64,000 bases of DNA from Syngnathus acus (taxonomy: Eukaryota > Chordata > Actinopteri > Syngnathiformes > Syngnathidae). The notes under the pieces are model-generated. The model ran no database searches and was not told the DNA's origin. It saw only the letters and a program-made list of their open reading frames with translations. The stretch spans positions 6,268,491-6,332,490 of the forward strand of contig NC_051092.1 of NCBI RefSeq assembly GCF_901709675.1. The letters run 5' to 3'. How positions within the stretch are numbered: the first letter of the stretch is position 1; the number at the start of each line of letters is the position of its first letter. The position numbers were made by a program, and so were the translations under genes. Below are positions 29,178-47,029 of this stretch, piece after piece.

Positions 29178-29579
29178 CACACACACTCAGTATTGTGTGT
29201 CTAGTACAGCAATGGGAAAGTGTTAGCGAGGTAACATCAGTCAGGTGAAAAGAGCTCAGGTTGTTAAGCTTCCTTTAAGTCAAATAATATGCCCCCCCCC
29301 CCAGAAACAATCAAGGAATACTGAAAAGAACCACTGTATGAATTGCAAATACAATCAGTGGTTGTAAAAAGATCAAAGTTTACTAACAGTGCTGCACATA
29401 CCACATAGATGTTTAAACTCACAGTGTTAAAGCAGCCTTCATTCCAGGTCCTGTCAAACCTTTTCCTGCAAACCACATGAACCTCTGTCAGTTTGTATAT
29501 GAAAGCCTGCAAACGTGATTACTCTGTAGTGTTAGACATATAATGTATCACCTTGACAAAGAGGTGAGCAAGCACGCTG
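27414..29579. other. Intergenic DNA with one microsatellite
   Basis: AT-rich, no gene recognised. (CGCA)n passing into (CA)n covers about 29141-29187, and a C-run lies at about 29293-29302. Confidence 0.5.
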
Positions 29580-29935
29580 GATAGCAGGGCGCAGTGCGGG
29601 AACGTGGTCGGGGACAAAGTGAGTGGTCAGGACGGGCGGCGTTCAGGACGTGGTCAGGAGCGAGCAGATGGTCAGGACGTGTGGCATTCAGAGCAAGCGG
29701 GTTACAAGCAGGGTTGGCAACAGGAGTCAATACGCGTAAAGCAGGAATGGAGTGCAACACGGACGGGAGAACAGGATGAACTGACAGGGTGTAACTGGGA
29801 GTCCAGGGTTTAAGTAGGGAAGTTGACGGTGATTAGCGTGATTGCAGGGGCGTGGCTGAGAGCGATGTGCCTGTAGGGAAAGTTACTGGCTGGGTGGCAG
29901 GTGGCACGGCCACGTGACAATTTCCCCTGGGAAAG
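29580..29935. repeat. GC-rich repeat block with minisatellite-like GTGGTCAGGAC motif
   Basis: GTGGTCAGGAC or close variants recur between 29605 and 29685. The segment is much richer in G than its flanks and contains GGGTTTAAGTAGGGAAGTTG. It may be part of an LTR-type or other retroelement, but no reverse-transcriptase motif is present. Confidence 0.4.
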
Positions 29936-32900
29936 AGATTGGAGTTGAGTATCACACCCAGGCGTAGCTTGCACACTTCTTAACACTAATGGACAATCAT
30001 TAAGAATGGAGCAGTTAACAAGCTTTGGTTAACGAACGTACAGCACTATGCGTTGCCCTGTGTCCACCAAGCCATCACTCACACGTGAAACCCAAAGCGT
30101 AACAAATCGAACAATGTTCCTAAGCAACACACTGGAGGTTTGTGTCTTTTTTACGCACAGAATTGCATTTATGGCAGGCTGCAGGGGTCACATATGTTCA
30201 TCTTCTTTCAAATGAGAGATGGGAAATAATGAATCGCTCAAACTGGGTCAGTGACTCCAACCTTTAAAACCTGAACACAATGTTTAACTTTTAAATGATT
30301 CTGTGAGGAGAGGGACCACACTATATACAACCCTTACAAAAAAGGGAAGTTGAATTTTAAAACTCATTTATTGCCATTGACAAGTACATTTTTTTTTCAC
30401 GTTAACAATTCAAATATGATTCTGAATTTTTGTAATCTGTGATGCCACAGTTCAGCTAATTTAATTATTAGAACATCTGCAACATACAACAACCGCACAC
30501 ACAGTGGAATGTGTAATGACAGTGCGCAACACAATATGTGATTAACAAAAAAACTTGTTTACTTGACAAAAAAATTTCATAGAAAAGAAGACAAGAACTA
30601 TCAACTACATATGCTGAAGTGTCACCACCTTGAGGTGATTGATAGACCAAGACGCCTTTTTCAGTTCCCCATGAAGACCACAGTTTGACGTCAAAACTGG
30701 TAGAGGTAATAAAAGGAACGTCATGGTCGTCAAAAAAGAATTGCAGATGAGTAGTTTAGCCACAAAATAATTTCAGAGTACTGGAAAAATTGGTCATTGC
30801 ATTTTGTACATTGTGTGCATAACCTACTCAACAGGAAACTTCAGTTCTATTTCCAGGCTGGTGTGGCCCCACCCAGCCCAGCAATAAAACAAAGCAGATT
30901 TTCTTTCTTTTTTCTGTATGTCGCACAGATGTGGTGCTGTCGTGAAATAGCTTAGAAAGAAAGGTATTGTAAACACTTTAATATGAACAATTTTGACACA
31001 CAAGCAGAACACAAACAGTTGAAATTATTTATTTCCACATCCTGTCTGTGCAGTCACCCACAAAACCACACAAGTGAGGGGTGGGAGTTGGGGGTGTTTG
31101 TACAAACAACCCAACTTTTCGTGGGAAAAAAAAATAATTTCATGACAATGAATTGAAAATGATCCTTTCCTGTAAAATAAAATCTAAAGCAGGGGTTTTG
31201 TTTTTGCGTAGTGTTGCACAATTACCAAGAGCGATTCTTCACCAAGCAGCATTTTTATTGCCATCATAATTTTGATTTACTGTTTAGTGTCAGAAAGATT
31301 CCAAGTATGTTTTGGAAACGCGTTCATAATTATCCACCCATAAACGGTGACTTTGAAATTTCTACATCTTCTACCTGTCTGAGTGGCCTAGCAGACTTTT
31401 GAGACTTGATGTGTCTGTCAGGTTTGGACGACTTGTCAGTTATTGCATTTATTGCGATGCGAATGTAGTATTCTTAAGCAATGCAGCTTTCTCTGTGCAT
31501 GCACTCTTATTCATATAGGAACCATTGCGCCAACATAACATGACTAAACTAGGTTACATTAACTGTGACTAAAAAAAATGATTGAGTCACATAAAACATT
31601 CCCTTGTGTCTTGCTGCACAGCAAAGGGCGCTTTTCATAGCTGTGATCAAAAGCTGTGACTCAAAACCAAAACAAGCTAAATGAGAAAATCTATCTGGAG
31701 TTAAGTCTGTCTGATGCTGTGGCTCTGAGGAACGTGTACAATCTACAAACACTTGGGTCAAAGAACCCTATTTAGAGTTTAAAAAAATGGGCAGGTTCAT
31801 TGCTGGCGTCAACTTGCTCAGACTTTCCCAACAGGGTTTGCCCGTCACTGGCCCAACAAACTGGGTCATTTTGTACAAAACAAACAAAAAATTGTTATTT
31901 TGGTCAAAACAACTTTATAAATCCTTTAAACATACTTTGCATGTGTCAATCTCTACCTATAAAAACAAATACAAACACACAAACACTTAGTACTCCTATA
32001 TATTCTCATTTATATAAAAACATTTAAGCATGTACATATAACTTATTTTAAGTGATATTTTTGTTCCTTTTTTGTTTTTCTCATCGCCCAATAGTGTTCA
32101 TTTAACAGCTCAACACTGTTTATCACTGCTCTTACGAAATATTAAATGACAGCCTGCAACAACAGAGTGTGGCTTTTGAACTGGTCAAAAAAATAAGACA
32201 GTCGGATGTGTCTTTCATTTCTGAGTTAACATGAATAACTTCATGGACATGAATTTTCACTGCAGACAATACTGAACTAAATCCTCCCATTAGTCACGAT
32301 GACAAGTAGTTAAGACTGCTTCTAGCAAAGCTATCAATCATTGTAAAGGAAAATATACACAAAGCGTAGGTCAAATTGCAGTCACTGGAATTAATGGAGT
32401 AGGTCTTGGGCTGAGAGAAATTGTTTGGTCCACATTCAGAAAAATATACAGTTGTATTACTCTGACTGATATTTTTAGCATGCAGACATCGTAGTTCAGA
32501 TAAAGTTATCCCAACTCAATTTCTCATAGTGGAACAAACTGTATATACAGTAGTACATACTGTAGTTAAATGAACCCGACCTAGACAACTATGACTCACA
32601 CCACGTGAAGCCTAGGGACCAGGAAGAACATGGTAAATAGGGGGCTCACTTTATGAGCCTTTAAAGAAGCACTTAAAATGTTCTGGGAATTACTACCTCA
32701 GTGAACATTTATTATATACTTTGCTGTTACTTGCATTGCAATTTATGTGCAGCCTTGTACAATCCCGACTCTAGTGCAGTCACAGTCCATGCAATCGTTT
32801 GGGCGATTTATCAATCGTTGTATGCAGTTCCATTGAGTGGTCATCAGTGTGTGAATGTTACGTACCAATAAGATCAAACCTTTACTTAGTCTTTTGGGAT

Positions 32901-35499
32901 TAGAAAATAGTGTGCATGGTTGAATAGCAAATTCAACCATATAAATGGATGTTTGCTGTACGATAAGCCAAAATATTATAAAATGAGTCCCAGATAGTTG
33001 GAGTTCAGTGTCATGAGGCCAATTTTGCCTTCGAACAAACATTGAATTGGATGACTTGGATTTTACTAGTTAACTAAATTGATTGTTAAGTCTTAGATAA
33101 CTATCAGGGTTACAATTAAGCTGGAACTAAAATGGCAAATAAATACTCAGGTAAAAAGTAGATAGACCCGCTGAAAGAGGCAAGCAGCAATGGTTGTGAA
33201 GGAGATATGCAGTACAAAAGAGAGCACAGGATTCCTACCGTTGCTTGAATATTTTCTGCCTGCAGCTCAACTCATGTTTGATCTACCAGTTTCTTAACAA
33301 ATTCAACGCGTCTGACAGTACTTTGAGCAGAATACCAAAGAGCCAAAGAAGTTCCGATACCTAAGGTGCTCAGACAATACTTTTACAGCCAGAAATATGT
33401 AGCACAATTGTGGTATAATGTCAAGTGGCTGTGGTATTCCAATTGTGTGACCCTTAAGGCAAATTGAGAATGCCAGCTACTGAGATGCAACCTTTGCCTT
33501 AGTAGGTGCACTCAGCCAACTCCAAAATAAACTGAAGACCTAGAAAGGGAATATGTCTTTACTTGGTTTTTGTACACATTGTCTTGATACAATATTTGAA
33601 AAGACAAAATTCTGAAATGTTTTTCCAAGATAAGCAACATTGTGATATCAGTTGCTATACAATCAGTGTATGGCATTTGAAGAATCTTCACCATGGTGAT
33701 TTCCAATTAAGATCTTAGCCTAATCATCCGGAGAATTAGATCTATTTACATCTAACCACTTGTATTCTAGACTGGAGCATAAATAAAGATGCCTTATGCT
33801 TGGCTCTTACTCTCACTCATAGGTTTTTGTGCTTACTTTTGTGATTCGTTTGTCACTCATTTACAATAATCCTTTTGGTGACCCGTGTTGACCCACAGCC
33901 CTGGTTAAAACAACCTACAGCACTTGGCAGAAAGACTAAAGCTGAGAGGAATGGTAAATATGCAAAAACATGACTGCATGCGCACGCACGCAAACACAAA
34001 GGAACACACGTACAGTATATGCACACTTAGACGCCATCAGGACAGCCAGGTACTCCCATCGCTGAGAAAAAACAGCAATGCAATGAGAGCATTCAAAGGC
34101 TCATGTGAAATTCTAAGTGCTGTGGACGAACGGACAAGCAGGATTAATAGCAAAGAATACCTGAACAGTTGTAGTAGCATTCAACTCACAAAAACTAAAC
34201 TTGAAAGCACATACATGTGCATGTAAATGTGTACCATTTAAATAACAAGGTGAGAAGGGTTAGGAAATAAGTAGGTAGTAAAACACCCAGGGAAGAATCT
34301 AACGACCTTGATATTTGTCGTACACTAAAATGAGAAAACATATAGAGAATATTGGACAACTCATTCTGGGTGAAGTAGACCCCGCTATTCATAGAGATAT
34401 AGGAGATATTTCTCATTTATTTATCTCATTTCGCCTCATTTTCAACCACTTACCAATATGCTGCGTTCACATTAAAACGTGTGATTGTTATTGTTCTGTG
34501 TGACTTCCGAGAACTTGATGTCTGGGACGGGGTGCCTGGTTGCGAACACTTTTTTGTTGATCTATCCTGGGCCAAAGATGCTGCTGAGTGAATTGCAACA
34601 CCTGCTTTAGCTCACTTTTAATTCCAATGACAGTCAAAAAACAGTAGTGTACTTTAAATTCTCTTTTGCCTTGTTTTAAAAAACAGTCAAGACATGAAAA
34701 TTTAAAGATATCAGCTAAAAAAGTCAACATTTGTAGACACTAAGTTGTAGTGTTACGAATGAACCTTACCTTTCCATTACAGTATTGTCATTACTGCTGT
34801 GTATGTGTGTGTGGGTGTGTGTGTGTCTGTGAGTGAATGTCCTTGTTATTCCCATATGAATGTTATCTGTGGCTCACCATATTTACTCAGGAGAGAGCCT
34901 CTGCCTGCTTAGACAAGCTGTGTACACAAAGACAAACTTATATTCACCACCGCCTGCGATGGCGGTCCACAAGCATGCAAACCTTATGTTTGATAGACAA
35001 TTGGAGTTTTTGACATACTTTGAGGAGAAAGTACAAGTTGACGTTTTATTAAATCGAACATAATGCATTAACTGTGTCACGGTGTATTTACCATTCAATA
35101 AATATCAATGCTGTCATAAAATGCGTAATTCTATCAAAAATATTAGGAATCACATTCACACAAAACCCAAGCTCGAAAAGTAGTCATTGATGACATCACT
35201 TAAGACGAGCATACAGTTTGTGGAGTCTTAAATTCACTGAGTATTTTTGGCTTTTTAGGACAACACCAAAAAAGGATAGAGGGTGTGGCAAAGAGGAAAA
35301 TGCGACGGTCGGCAACTATCGAAATCAAGAAATGGAAGTTTAAGTCATATTGTGAAGAGCCCAATGGGAAGCACAAGCAATAATGTTCAGCGATAGATTT
35401 GTCAGCTTTTAATGTAAAAGATGGCAGGTAGATTTTTAAAATACAAATCTTTAGAGGAAGGCTCACCTTTTGTTAATTATTTCCATAAAGTTATTAAAC
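29936..35499. other. Long intergenic stretch, no gene or full repeat recognised
   Basis: AT-rich sequence on both strands with scattered open frames of 60-100 codons, none with domain-like composition or coherent splice signals. Short (GT)n at about 34800. I see nothing I can name. Confidence 0.45.
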
Positions 35500-35835
35500 G
35501 AGCTGGCACGGTGTAGCACTGGTTAGCACGCCCGCCTCACAGTTAGGAGGGTGCGGGTTCGATTCCTTCCCTTTGTGGAGTTTGCATGTTCTCCCCGTGC
35601 CCGTGTGGGTTTTCTCCGGGCACTCTGGTTTCCTCCCACATCCCAAAAACATGCTTGGTAGCCCGATTGAGCACTCCAAATTGTTCCTAGGTGTGAGTGC
35701 AAGTGCGGATGGTTGTTTGTCTCTGTGTGCCCTGCGATTGGCTGGTGACCGGTTCAGGGTGTCCCGGCCCGATGACTGCTGGGATAGGCGACCCCCGTGG
35801 AGACAAGCGGTACAGAAAATGGATGGATGGATATT
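35500..35835 (+). mobile_element. Full-length tRNA-derived SINE, (GGAT)-tail family
   Basis: The head reads GGTTAGCACGCCCGCCTCAC (A-box region) and GTGCGGGTTCGATTCC (B box). It continues with GTTTGCATGTTCTCCCCGTG, TTTCCTCCCACATCCCAAAA and GCCCTGCGATTGGCTGGTGA. It ends ACAGAAAATGGATGGATGGA. About 330 bp, the reference copy for at least eight fragments in this window. Confidence 0.92.
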
Positions 35836-38800
35836 AAACTAGTTATACTTAATAGACACATTTTCACGACAAATGGGACATTGGCTAAAGCGATGAGCAA
35901 CGTTTCAATACGGAAATACTGAGAGTATGGATGTTTTTTAACCAATAATGTAGAAAAATGTGATACAAGTTCATTGTTGTCATGGCACGTAAACTGTTGT
36001 AAAGACAGTTATAACTTTTACTAAAACCATGTCAGTAATATTCTGATCAAGCAAACATTTTCACGTTACGGACTTTTTTTTAAAAATTACCTTAACAGTG
36101 ATGTCATACGGAAGCGTAGGGCTTATGTTGATTTATGTCAGTGTTTAAATTAAGCTCCAAGTGTAAGGCCTCTGCCAGACAGGAAGAACCAATGATAAAA
36201 TGGAGTGCATCACAGCCTAATGTGAGGTATTTGCTGAGTCCTGAGAAGAGATAGCTTTGATGTTGAACCAACTCCATTTCCCACACATCCTCCCCACTTT
36301 GTGTATCTGATGGCTCTCTACTTCTGTGTCTCTCTTTCCGATCCATCCCTGTCACACACATGGATAGCGATTCCCCGTCACGGCCCAATGCTGACTTCAA
36401 AACACTGACGTGTTACAGCATGTCTTCGTCACCCAAAGTTAAACAGGATGAGAAAATTTTGCATCGGCTTACTATGAGCTCAAAGTCTATGACTCAGAGT
36501 TGTAATGACAAGGTTTTTAGGCATGTGAGTGATTTATTGGTGGAACATGGCCCCGTAGGTATTGCTTCCGCCGCGACAAAGAGGTTCTTAAGTATTGTTA
36601 CAAAGCAAGTTATTTAAGGTGTGTTTACATTTGACAGCTCTGTTTGCTTTAAACAAAACTTGGTTATCAGAAGTTTTGTTCATTCAATGATTTGGCATAG
36701 GGAAAATGCCCCATGATTATTTAGCTCATGGGTGACATCAGTGTATATGAGTGTATGAGTTTCACAATTAAATGGGACACCAAGTCAGCCTACTCTGAAG
36801 TGATTATTTAAAAAATTTGTAAAAATATTTTTCTTTCACGGATATGGTTTTGATTTAAAAAGAATGTTCACTTCTGCAGAGAGAGACCTAATGTAGGGAT
36901 TTTGAATCAAACACTTCTCCATCAATTACACAGTACTGTATATCTTTGCACATTTAACGTGACCCACTTAATGAGACCCTGCTGTTCTTTTCTTTCTCTG
37001 TCATTGTTTGTGTGCACCAATAAAATACATAAAAAACAAAACAACTAGAGCGTTTAATGAATCAGACATGTTTTCTTAATTTACCTTATTGATTTACTGT
37101 CAACAAAGACATGAATATTATAATACATGTTTTGCTGTTTCTTGATATTAAACCCACTGATAAACAAGCTTGCTTGCCTGTAGGTAAAGGAGAAGCACTT
37201 GTGGCCAAAGGCAAAATGTGTCAGGGTTTTTACTAACTGGACCTGGTTTTCCCATCTCTGCTCAAGAATACTTTGCATGGTCACAATGAACAGACACTCT
37301 ACTACTGAGGCATGCCGCCGACATGACTGCAGGCCATGCATGGGCTGTGTGTTGTCAAACATTGTGTTATCAGACTTTGGCAAGAGAGATATTGGTTCTG
37401 CAGAGCCAAATCTTCAGATCAAAAGCAACATGAGATGCAATGACTGTGACAATGATGGAAAGGTGGTGACAGTGACGGCTGGGGGATGCTGCTGGGAGTC
37501 GTGAGCTGTCGATCTGCAAGCTAGGCGGTCACAAACTTATGGTTGTGCATGTAGATATAGGCCTGGCTCGGTCGAATTAAAAAACCAAAAGGGATCCCAC
37601 ACTTTTGAACAGTAGTGTATGTATATACGTATATACTATAAATTAGCAAGCTGAAAGGAAAAAAAGGCCGTTGCCCAGGCTGGTGGATTCCCGTCCTGCC
37701 CGAGTCTTGTGTCGTGTCATTGTGTCATTAGACAAGACACTTCCCCCACATTGCCTCCAGTGTCACTCACACAGCTTGGTTTGAATGTTTGGTGGTGGTT
37801 AGTGGGACCGTAGCCATTCTTCTGTCAGCCTGCTTCAGGGCATCTGTGGCTACAGAACGTAGTTTAGAACCACCAGAGTGGGAATATGCGAGTGCATGAA
37901 TACTGTGCTCACTGTGAAGTGTCTTTTATTGGCCAAAAAAACGCCATATAAATCTGATGCATTATTACAGGCTGCCTGAATGACACAGAACGAATCAGGT
38001 TACATCATCCTGACGTTTAGAGGGGTTTTCAGGCAGACTTGACTCATTGACAAGATACACACACACAAACACACACACACAGAATGTATTCGATAACCAT
38101 TTTAAAATATCAATTTAGATACGGTTTATACTGTTCCATACAACTTACCTAAACAGAAATGTTCTGTACTTTTTAGGGTTTTTTTTTCCCAGGCTTTACT
38201 ATTCTTTCCACTGCATTTCCAGCTGTGTTATCAAACACAGCCCTAAAGCCACCAGCCAAGTGACTCATTCTGGTATTCCTGTACTGTTGGAGCTCAGACA
38301 AAAACACTTGTGCTCATTCACTGTCATAGACACACATGGTGCATCATGAGAAGTGTTGCATATATTACTTGGAAAAAAGTTATTAATGACTTTCTCCCAA
38401 AAAGTATATTCGTTGAATTAGTTATTGAATTACTTCCTCAAAAGTCTACTCAGTCAGCAGGAAACTTTAATATTTTTAAAAGCTGTCAAAGAATTAATAT
38501 CAAAGTCAAAGTCAAGACACACAAAGAGATCGAAATTACGTTTCCCACGATCCCACGGTGACAAGACATAGTACACAATATACATACAATGAAGAAAACA
38601 ACCAAACAAAACAAGTAACATGAATATATTCTGGCAATTCTAAAGTCTTAAAAGGGATTCAATTAAACAGAATGTTCAGTGAATGGGACCGAGTCAGTGA
38701 CTAGCATAGCAAACAAATAACACCCCCTCCGACTGAATGGGGTGACAATTTGTCAATGAGAATGGATAAAAGAAAAGAAATAAGGCAGAGAGATGAAGAG

Positions 38801-39799
38801 TTGGTTGAATAACACAGAGTAGTATTTATGAGAAGTGACAAATGGCCATGAGGGGGTTGACGATCCAGACAGAACTACAAGTGGTGGAGTGAATAGTAAT
38901 AAGCAGCTACGCATATGTAAGATATCCGAACAGAATATCATAGTAGCCATCCTAAACTTTGAGACTTTTCTGTTTGCATTAGGATCCACTTGCTAAGATA
39001 TTTCTGCTTTGACACTAACTGACATTATGGAGATGTAGAATTAGCGCCATTACATGTCTCCATTAGCAACTTCCTCCTGTCTAACTTACTCACAGGATCC
39101 TGTTTCTTTGTTCATCAGCATTATACCAGTGTAAGGGGATACTGGGAGACAGTGAGACCACTGGGTGTTAACTTCTTCTCGACTTCCATATTGATGTCAA
39201 TGAGAAAAACAAGGATTTCACATATAGTTGCTCTGTTGGCAAATTCCCCACTGGAAACATACGTAAAGTAAAATAAGCCCACGAAGTGCTGCCATACGCA
39301 TATGCATATACATGTATAGGATGTGTAGGAGACACATATGCTATACTCTACCGATTTCTGTCTTGTAACATTTTTTTTTGTCCTTCGTAAACCAAGATTT
39401 ATAATTACCACTTTTCGTGACATATGTAGGTTCTTTAATGGAAAATCCTTGGTTGAATTAAGGTCCGAAGACTCCAAACTAAACAAATTGCAAGTCAACT
39501 CTGAAAAGAAATACATTTTTTGAGAAGCATTTGGCAATTCAATTTAAGTTAATTTCATAAAATGATTTTGTAAATCACATCAAAATGATGATAATTTACA
39601 TTCAAATAACTACAGAAAAAAAGTCAAATAACAGGATATATTGTATACACAAACCCAGTAACCCTGCATTGCAAGTTGCTATAACGACAGCTTCACATGA
39701 ACAAAACACGTCTAGAAACACGTCACAGTTCTATTCAACAAAGAGGGAATCCCACCAAGACGTCCGGCAGAAAGCCGCATGAGCTGCTATTGAAAAAGG
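35836..39799. other. Intergenic DNA, no supported gene
   Basis: Short open frames at 36360-36617, 37199-37504 and elsewhere have no recognisable domain. (CA)n tracts near 38055-38083 and a GT-poor AT-rich background otherwise. Confidence 0.45.
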
Positions 39800-40013
39800 C
39801 GGGGAAAACTGTGAACTGGTTGCCAGCCAATTACACAGCACACATAGACAGACAACCATTCACACACACAAAATCACACCTAAGGACAATTTAGAGTGCT
39901 CAATTCACCTATCATGCATGTTTTTGCAATGTGGGAAGAAATCCGAGTACCCGGAGAAAACTCACGGAGGCATGGGGAGAACATGCAAACACCACAGGAG
40001 GGCTGGAGCCGTT
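39800..40013 (-). mobile_element. SINE fragment, (GGAT)-tail family
   Basis: The complement carries GTTTGCATGTTCTCCCCATG, the CATGTTTTTGG-like block and GGTTGTCTGTCTATGTG. It lacks the tail. CCATCCATCCATCC TTTTCTGTA at 40308-40328 may be a separate tail fragment. Confidence 0.65.
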
Positions 40014-40819
40014 ATTAAATATAGTTTAAATTCACAAAATGCATCCTGCTTTTTTTAATTTACAACTAAGGGCTGTGCTTAAAGCACAAGGGGTGTCTAC
40101 TGATGTTTATATTAAATATTAAAATATACCTATATCAAAACATGCTGAAAAATCATCTTTGACTGTAGCAGCTGAACAAATTAAAGCAAAACTTCATGGA
40201 AGTTTTTATTTATTTAAGATGATGGATTTAAAACAACAGCAACAAAATGCACATACAAATGATATTGGATTTTCAACAAAGTTTCTATCTATTTGATTTC
40301 AAAGTCCATCCATCCATCCATTTTCTGTAATACTTGAAAAAATGAACACACAAGATGCTGACAAATGGGTGCTTCAAGGGTGTTAAATTGATTGTACATT
40401 TCAAAGTAGGATAAATCATAACAACCTATTAGTGCGGGATGATAGCATCATTGGTCAGATGAACCACCAATACAGAGAACATTATTTAATCATGTCTATC
40501 AATTATCCACTTTATGGTCTTAAGATAACAGATCCGGAAAGTATTTTATTAATTGCATTTTGTCTCCATCTAGTGGTCTAAAGGTCACATACAATACATG
40601 CACACATATATTTGTGTGTGTGTGTGCGTGTATTGTATGTGACCACTAAATTGAAATATGTCAGGTTTATTCTAGAATATGCAGGGTCTTTTACTTTCTG
40701 CTACAAACTTGAATTTCTCAAGTTTATTCAGGTTTCTATGAAGCTGGAAGCACCTCTACTAATAGTTCAAAAGTGGCTTGCTTAAATTTGAATGAAAACA
40801 CACATGCCTTTTAATGCTC

Positions 40820-40825
40820 TTTATT
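40820..40825 (-). terminator. olfml1: Candidate olfml1 poly(A) signal
   Basis: AATAAA on the minus strand, 155 bases past the stop codon. No nearer canonical hexamer was noticed. Cleavage site not determined. Confidence 0.45.
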
Positions 40826-40979
40826 ATTGTGATACAACATGTAACATTTATTTGGTCTACTGTCTGCAAAGTACCAGGACAAAAGACTGTAACACGGGCT
40901 TAATGTGTGAATACTTATTGTGTGTAATAACTGGTAGGAATATGATCACTTTAGAAGAGAAAAAATGTGAAACAAACTT

Positions 40980-44959
<3,980 letters not shown>

Positions 44960-45555
44960 TATTTGCGCTCCGAGGTAAAATAGCTCAACACTGGATTTGT
45001 TACGAAGTTACAAAAAGTTGTTTTTCAATTATTCTGCAGATCCCCCACAGAATACATTTCATTGAATAGTTTCCCTGAAAAGATACACAAAAAGAAGAAT
45101 CCCCAGAACTAGTTACAATAGTCTTGCTGTGTTGAAAGGTTTCTTGAGAAATGGATGCTCTTCCCACTCCTTTTCTTGCTGGGTTTAGAAAAGGCTCTGC
45201 TCTGATTTGTAGCTCCAGAACATTCTGTGTTGTTTCTCATTTAGTTGTCCAGTGGTTTTTGGATCCAGATGCACATGTGCAGTTCCAGCCCCTCAGTTCC
45301 TCTCTCCTTGGCAATCTGTGACTCCCTCCTTTGGGCTCTGCCTTTCTTGGAGTTTCTGCTTATGAGGGTATGAGCAATAAAAATAAGGAAAGGGGTGGTA
45401 CACCTTAAAATAACCAAGGTAGGAAATACTGAGAAATAACCAAGAGGGTAAAACAGTGGTGAGTGTTTTACAGATATTTTTTCCATGAGACACATTCTTA
45501 GCTTTCACACAAAACAGCTGTACAGCAACTGAAAACAGCCTGATTATAGAGCGTG
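44960..45555. promoter_or_regulatory. olfml1: olfml1 upstream flank
   Basis: About 600 bases upstream of the olfml1 ATG. No TATA box or CpG cluster is obvious. AGAACATTCTGTGTTGTTTC near 45217 resembles a steroid-receptor half-site palindrome but is unproven. Confidence 0.25.
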
Positions 45556-45800
45556 GGTGTCAAACTCAGACCCACGGGCCAAATCTGGCCCGCAGTGTAA
45601 TGATATTCGGCCCGCCAAGTCAAATTCTGCATCGCCATTATTTCTCAAAACTAAAATTACAAATTGTCTTCACTAATAGAGATGTTACTCACAAGTTTTA
45701 TTACCATTCTTCTTTTTACAATATTGAACAGTTTTTATCAATGTCTGATTTCAAAACTACTTATTCATCAGTTTGTTGTATACTGTACTATACTGTATAT
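45556..45800 (+). mobile_element. hAT-like MITE remnant, 'GGTGTCAAACTC' family
   Basis: Left end GGGTGTCAAACTCAGACCCA with GGCCAAATCTGGCCCGC, matching the element at 23792. A second transposon-end-like block, CAGGGGTGCTCAAGTCTGGT, lies immediately downstream at 45801. Confidence 0.65.
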
Positions 45801-45971
45801 CAGGGGTGCTCAAGTCTGGTCCTCAAGAGCCCCTGATTTTGCCTGATTGAGATGCATCCCTACTGCAACAATGTAGGAAGAAAGATTTTTTGACTGGCAA
45901 ATATGTTTGAACATTTTCAAATGAGTTTTGAACATCAATCGCTCTCATGTGATATTGGTTAATTATTGGTT

Positions 45972-46068
45972 AGGCGACATGGTAGCGCACTAGTCAGTAC
46001 ATCTGCCTCACAGTGAGAAGGATGTGGGTTAGGGTTAGGGATTCAGAAAATGGTTGGATGGATGTTAG
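45972..46068 (+). mobile_element. Internally deleted SINE, (GGAT)-tail family
   Basis: A tRNA-like head (GGCGACATGGTAGCGCACTA, CCTCACAGTGAGAAGGATG) runs directly into GGGTTAGGGTTAGGGATTCA and then a tail GAAAATGGTTGGATGGATG. Roughly 230 bases of body are missing. The TTAGGG pair is noted under findings. Confidence 0.65.
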
Positions 46069-46349
46069 TTGTTAATTAATCCACTAAACAATACAACTAA
46101 AAATTGGTTAAGAAGCAGTCATTGGGAAAAATGTTTTATAATACAATTTAATCTAATTACATTTTAATTAAATTTCAACCAATTAATATATGGAATTGTT
46201 GATTAATCAATTATAAAAATATTGAATAGTATCGTCCCTAGTTATTTGAATATACTGTTAGGAATTGTAGTGTTTTATTTTGGCTTCCAAATGCATTGCA
46301 ATCATGCATGATCATAAATGTAGTGATTTATTGGCGATTAACATTGTTA

Positions 46350-46535
46350 AAGATTAGGTTCCAGCACACCCTCTTGTGAAGATAGGTGGTTCAGATGATG
46401 GATGGATGGATGGATGGATGGATGGATGGATGGATGGATGGGTGGGTGGATGGATGGATGGATGGATGGATGGATGGATGGATGGATGGATGGATGGATG
46501 GATGGATGGATGGATGGATGGATGGATGGATGGAT
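46350..46535 (+). repeat. SINE 3' end with a long (GGAT)n array
   Basis: GGTTCCAGCACACCCTCTTG, the SINE 3' body, is followed by about 139 bases of GGAT repeats (46397-46535) with one GGGTGGGTGG interruption at about 46440. It is the longest array of its type in the window. The proline/histidine/serine or tryptophan/methionine ORFs are artefacts. Confidence 0.9.
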
Positions 46536-47029
46536 AGTCAAACACTAGTCCTTAGTCTCCATCTGTCGCTTTTTTAGAGCCGCCTATTTCTGCTTCAAGG
46601 CCAATTTTTTTATGGCACACATGAGCCTTCGGCCAGCTGCCTAGTAAACAAAAGAAAGAAAGAAAAGAAAAAGTTTGGTAGGATAACAGACTAACAAGCA
46701 ACCAAATGAGCATACTGCATGATCCCATTTCGCGTTTGTTGTCGGTAGCTTGTTGAATCACTGACGTTATTCCACATTGTATCCACAAGAGAGCAGCACA
46801 CCTTATGAAATAAATACTAAGACCACCCACACGCTCACATAAACTCTTGTGAATTGTCAATACAGGTTAGTGTTAGAGTTGGTGTAAGGCCTTTCAGGCG
46901 CATAGCCAGTGAAATGTTTTCTCGTGATGCTCGTGTCTCATTCAAGGGGAAGTCAAGTCAAAAATGTTATTCATAATATGTTCTATGCAGCCCACGAATC
47001 TATCCATCTCAGCAGGCAGCCTTTTGACT

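Noticed and set aside
36360-36617. 85-codon ORF starting MDSDSPSRPN
   Set aside because: No domain, no neighbouring exon and no conservation evidence; length is within chance expectation for this AT-rich DNA.
46347-46577. Proline/histidine-serine or tryptophan-methionine repeat ORFs
   Set aside because: Translations of the (GGAT)n microsatellite in different frames. The same applies at 44532-44886, 51856-52157 and the valine-cysteine ORF at 4437.
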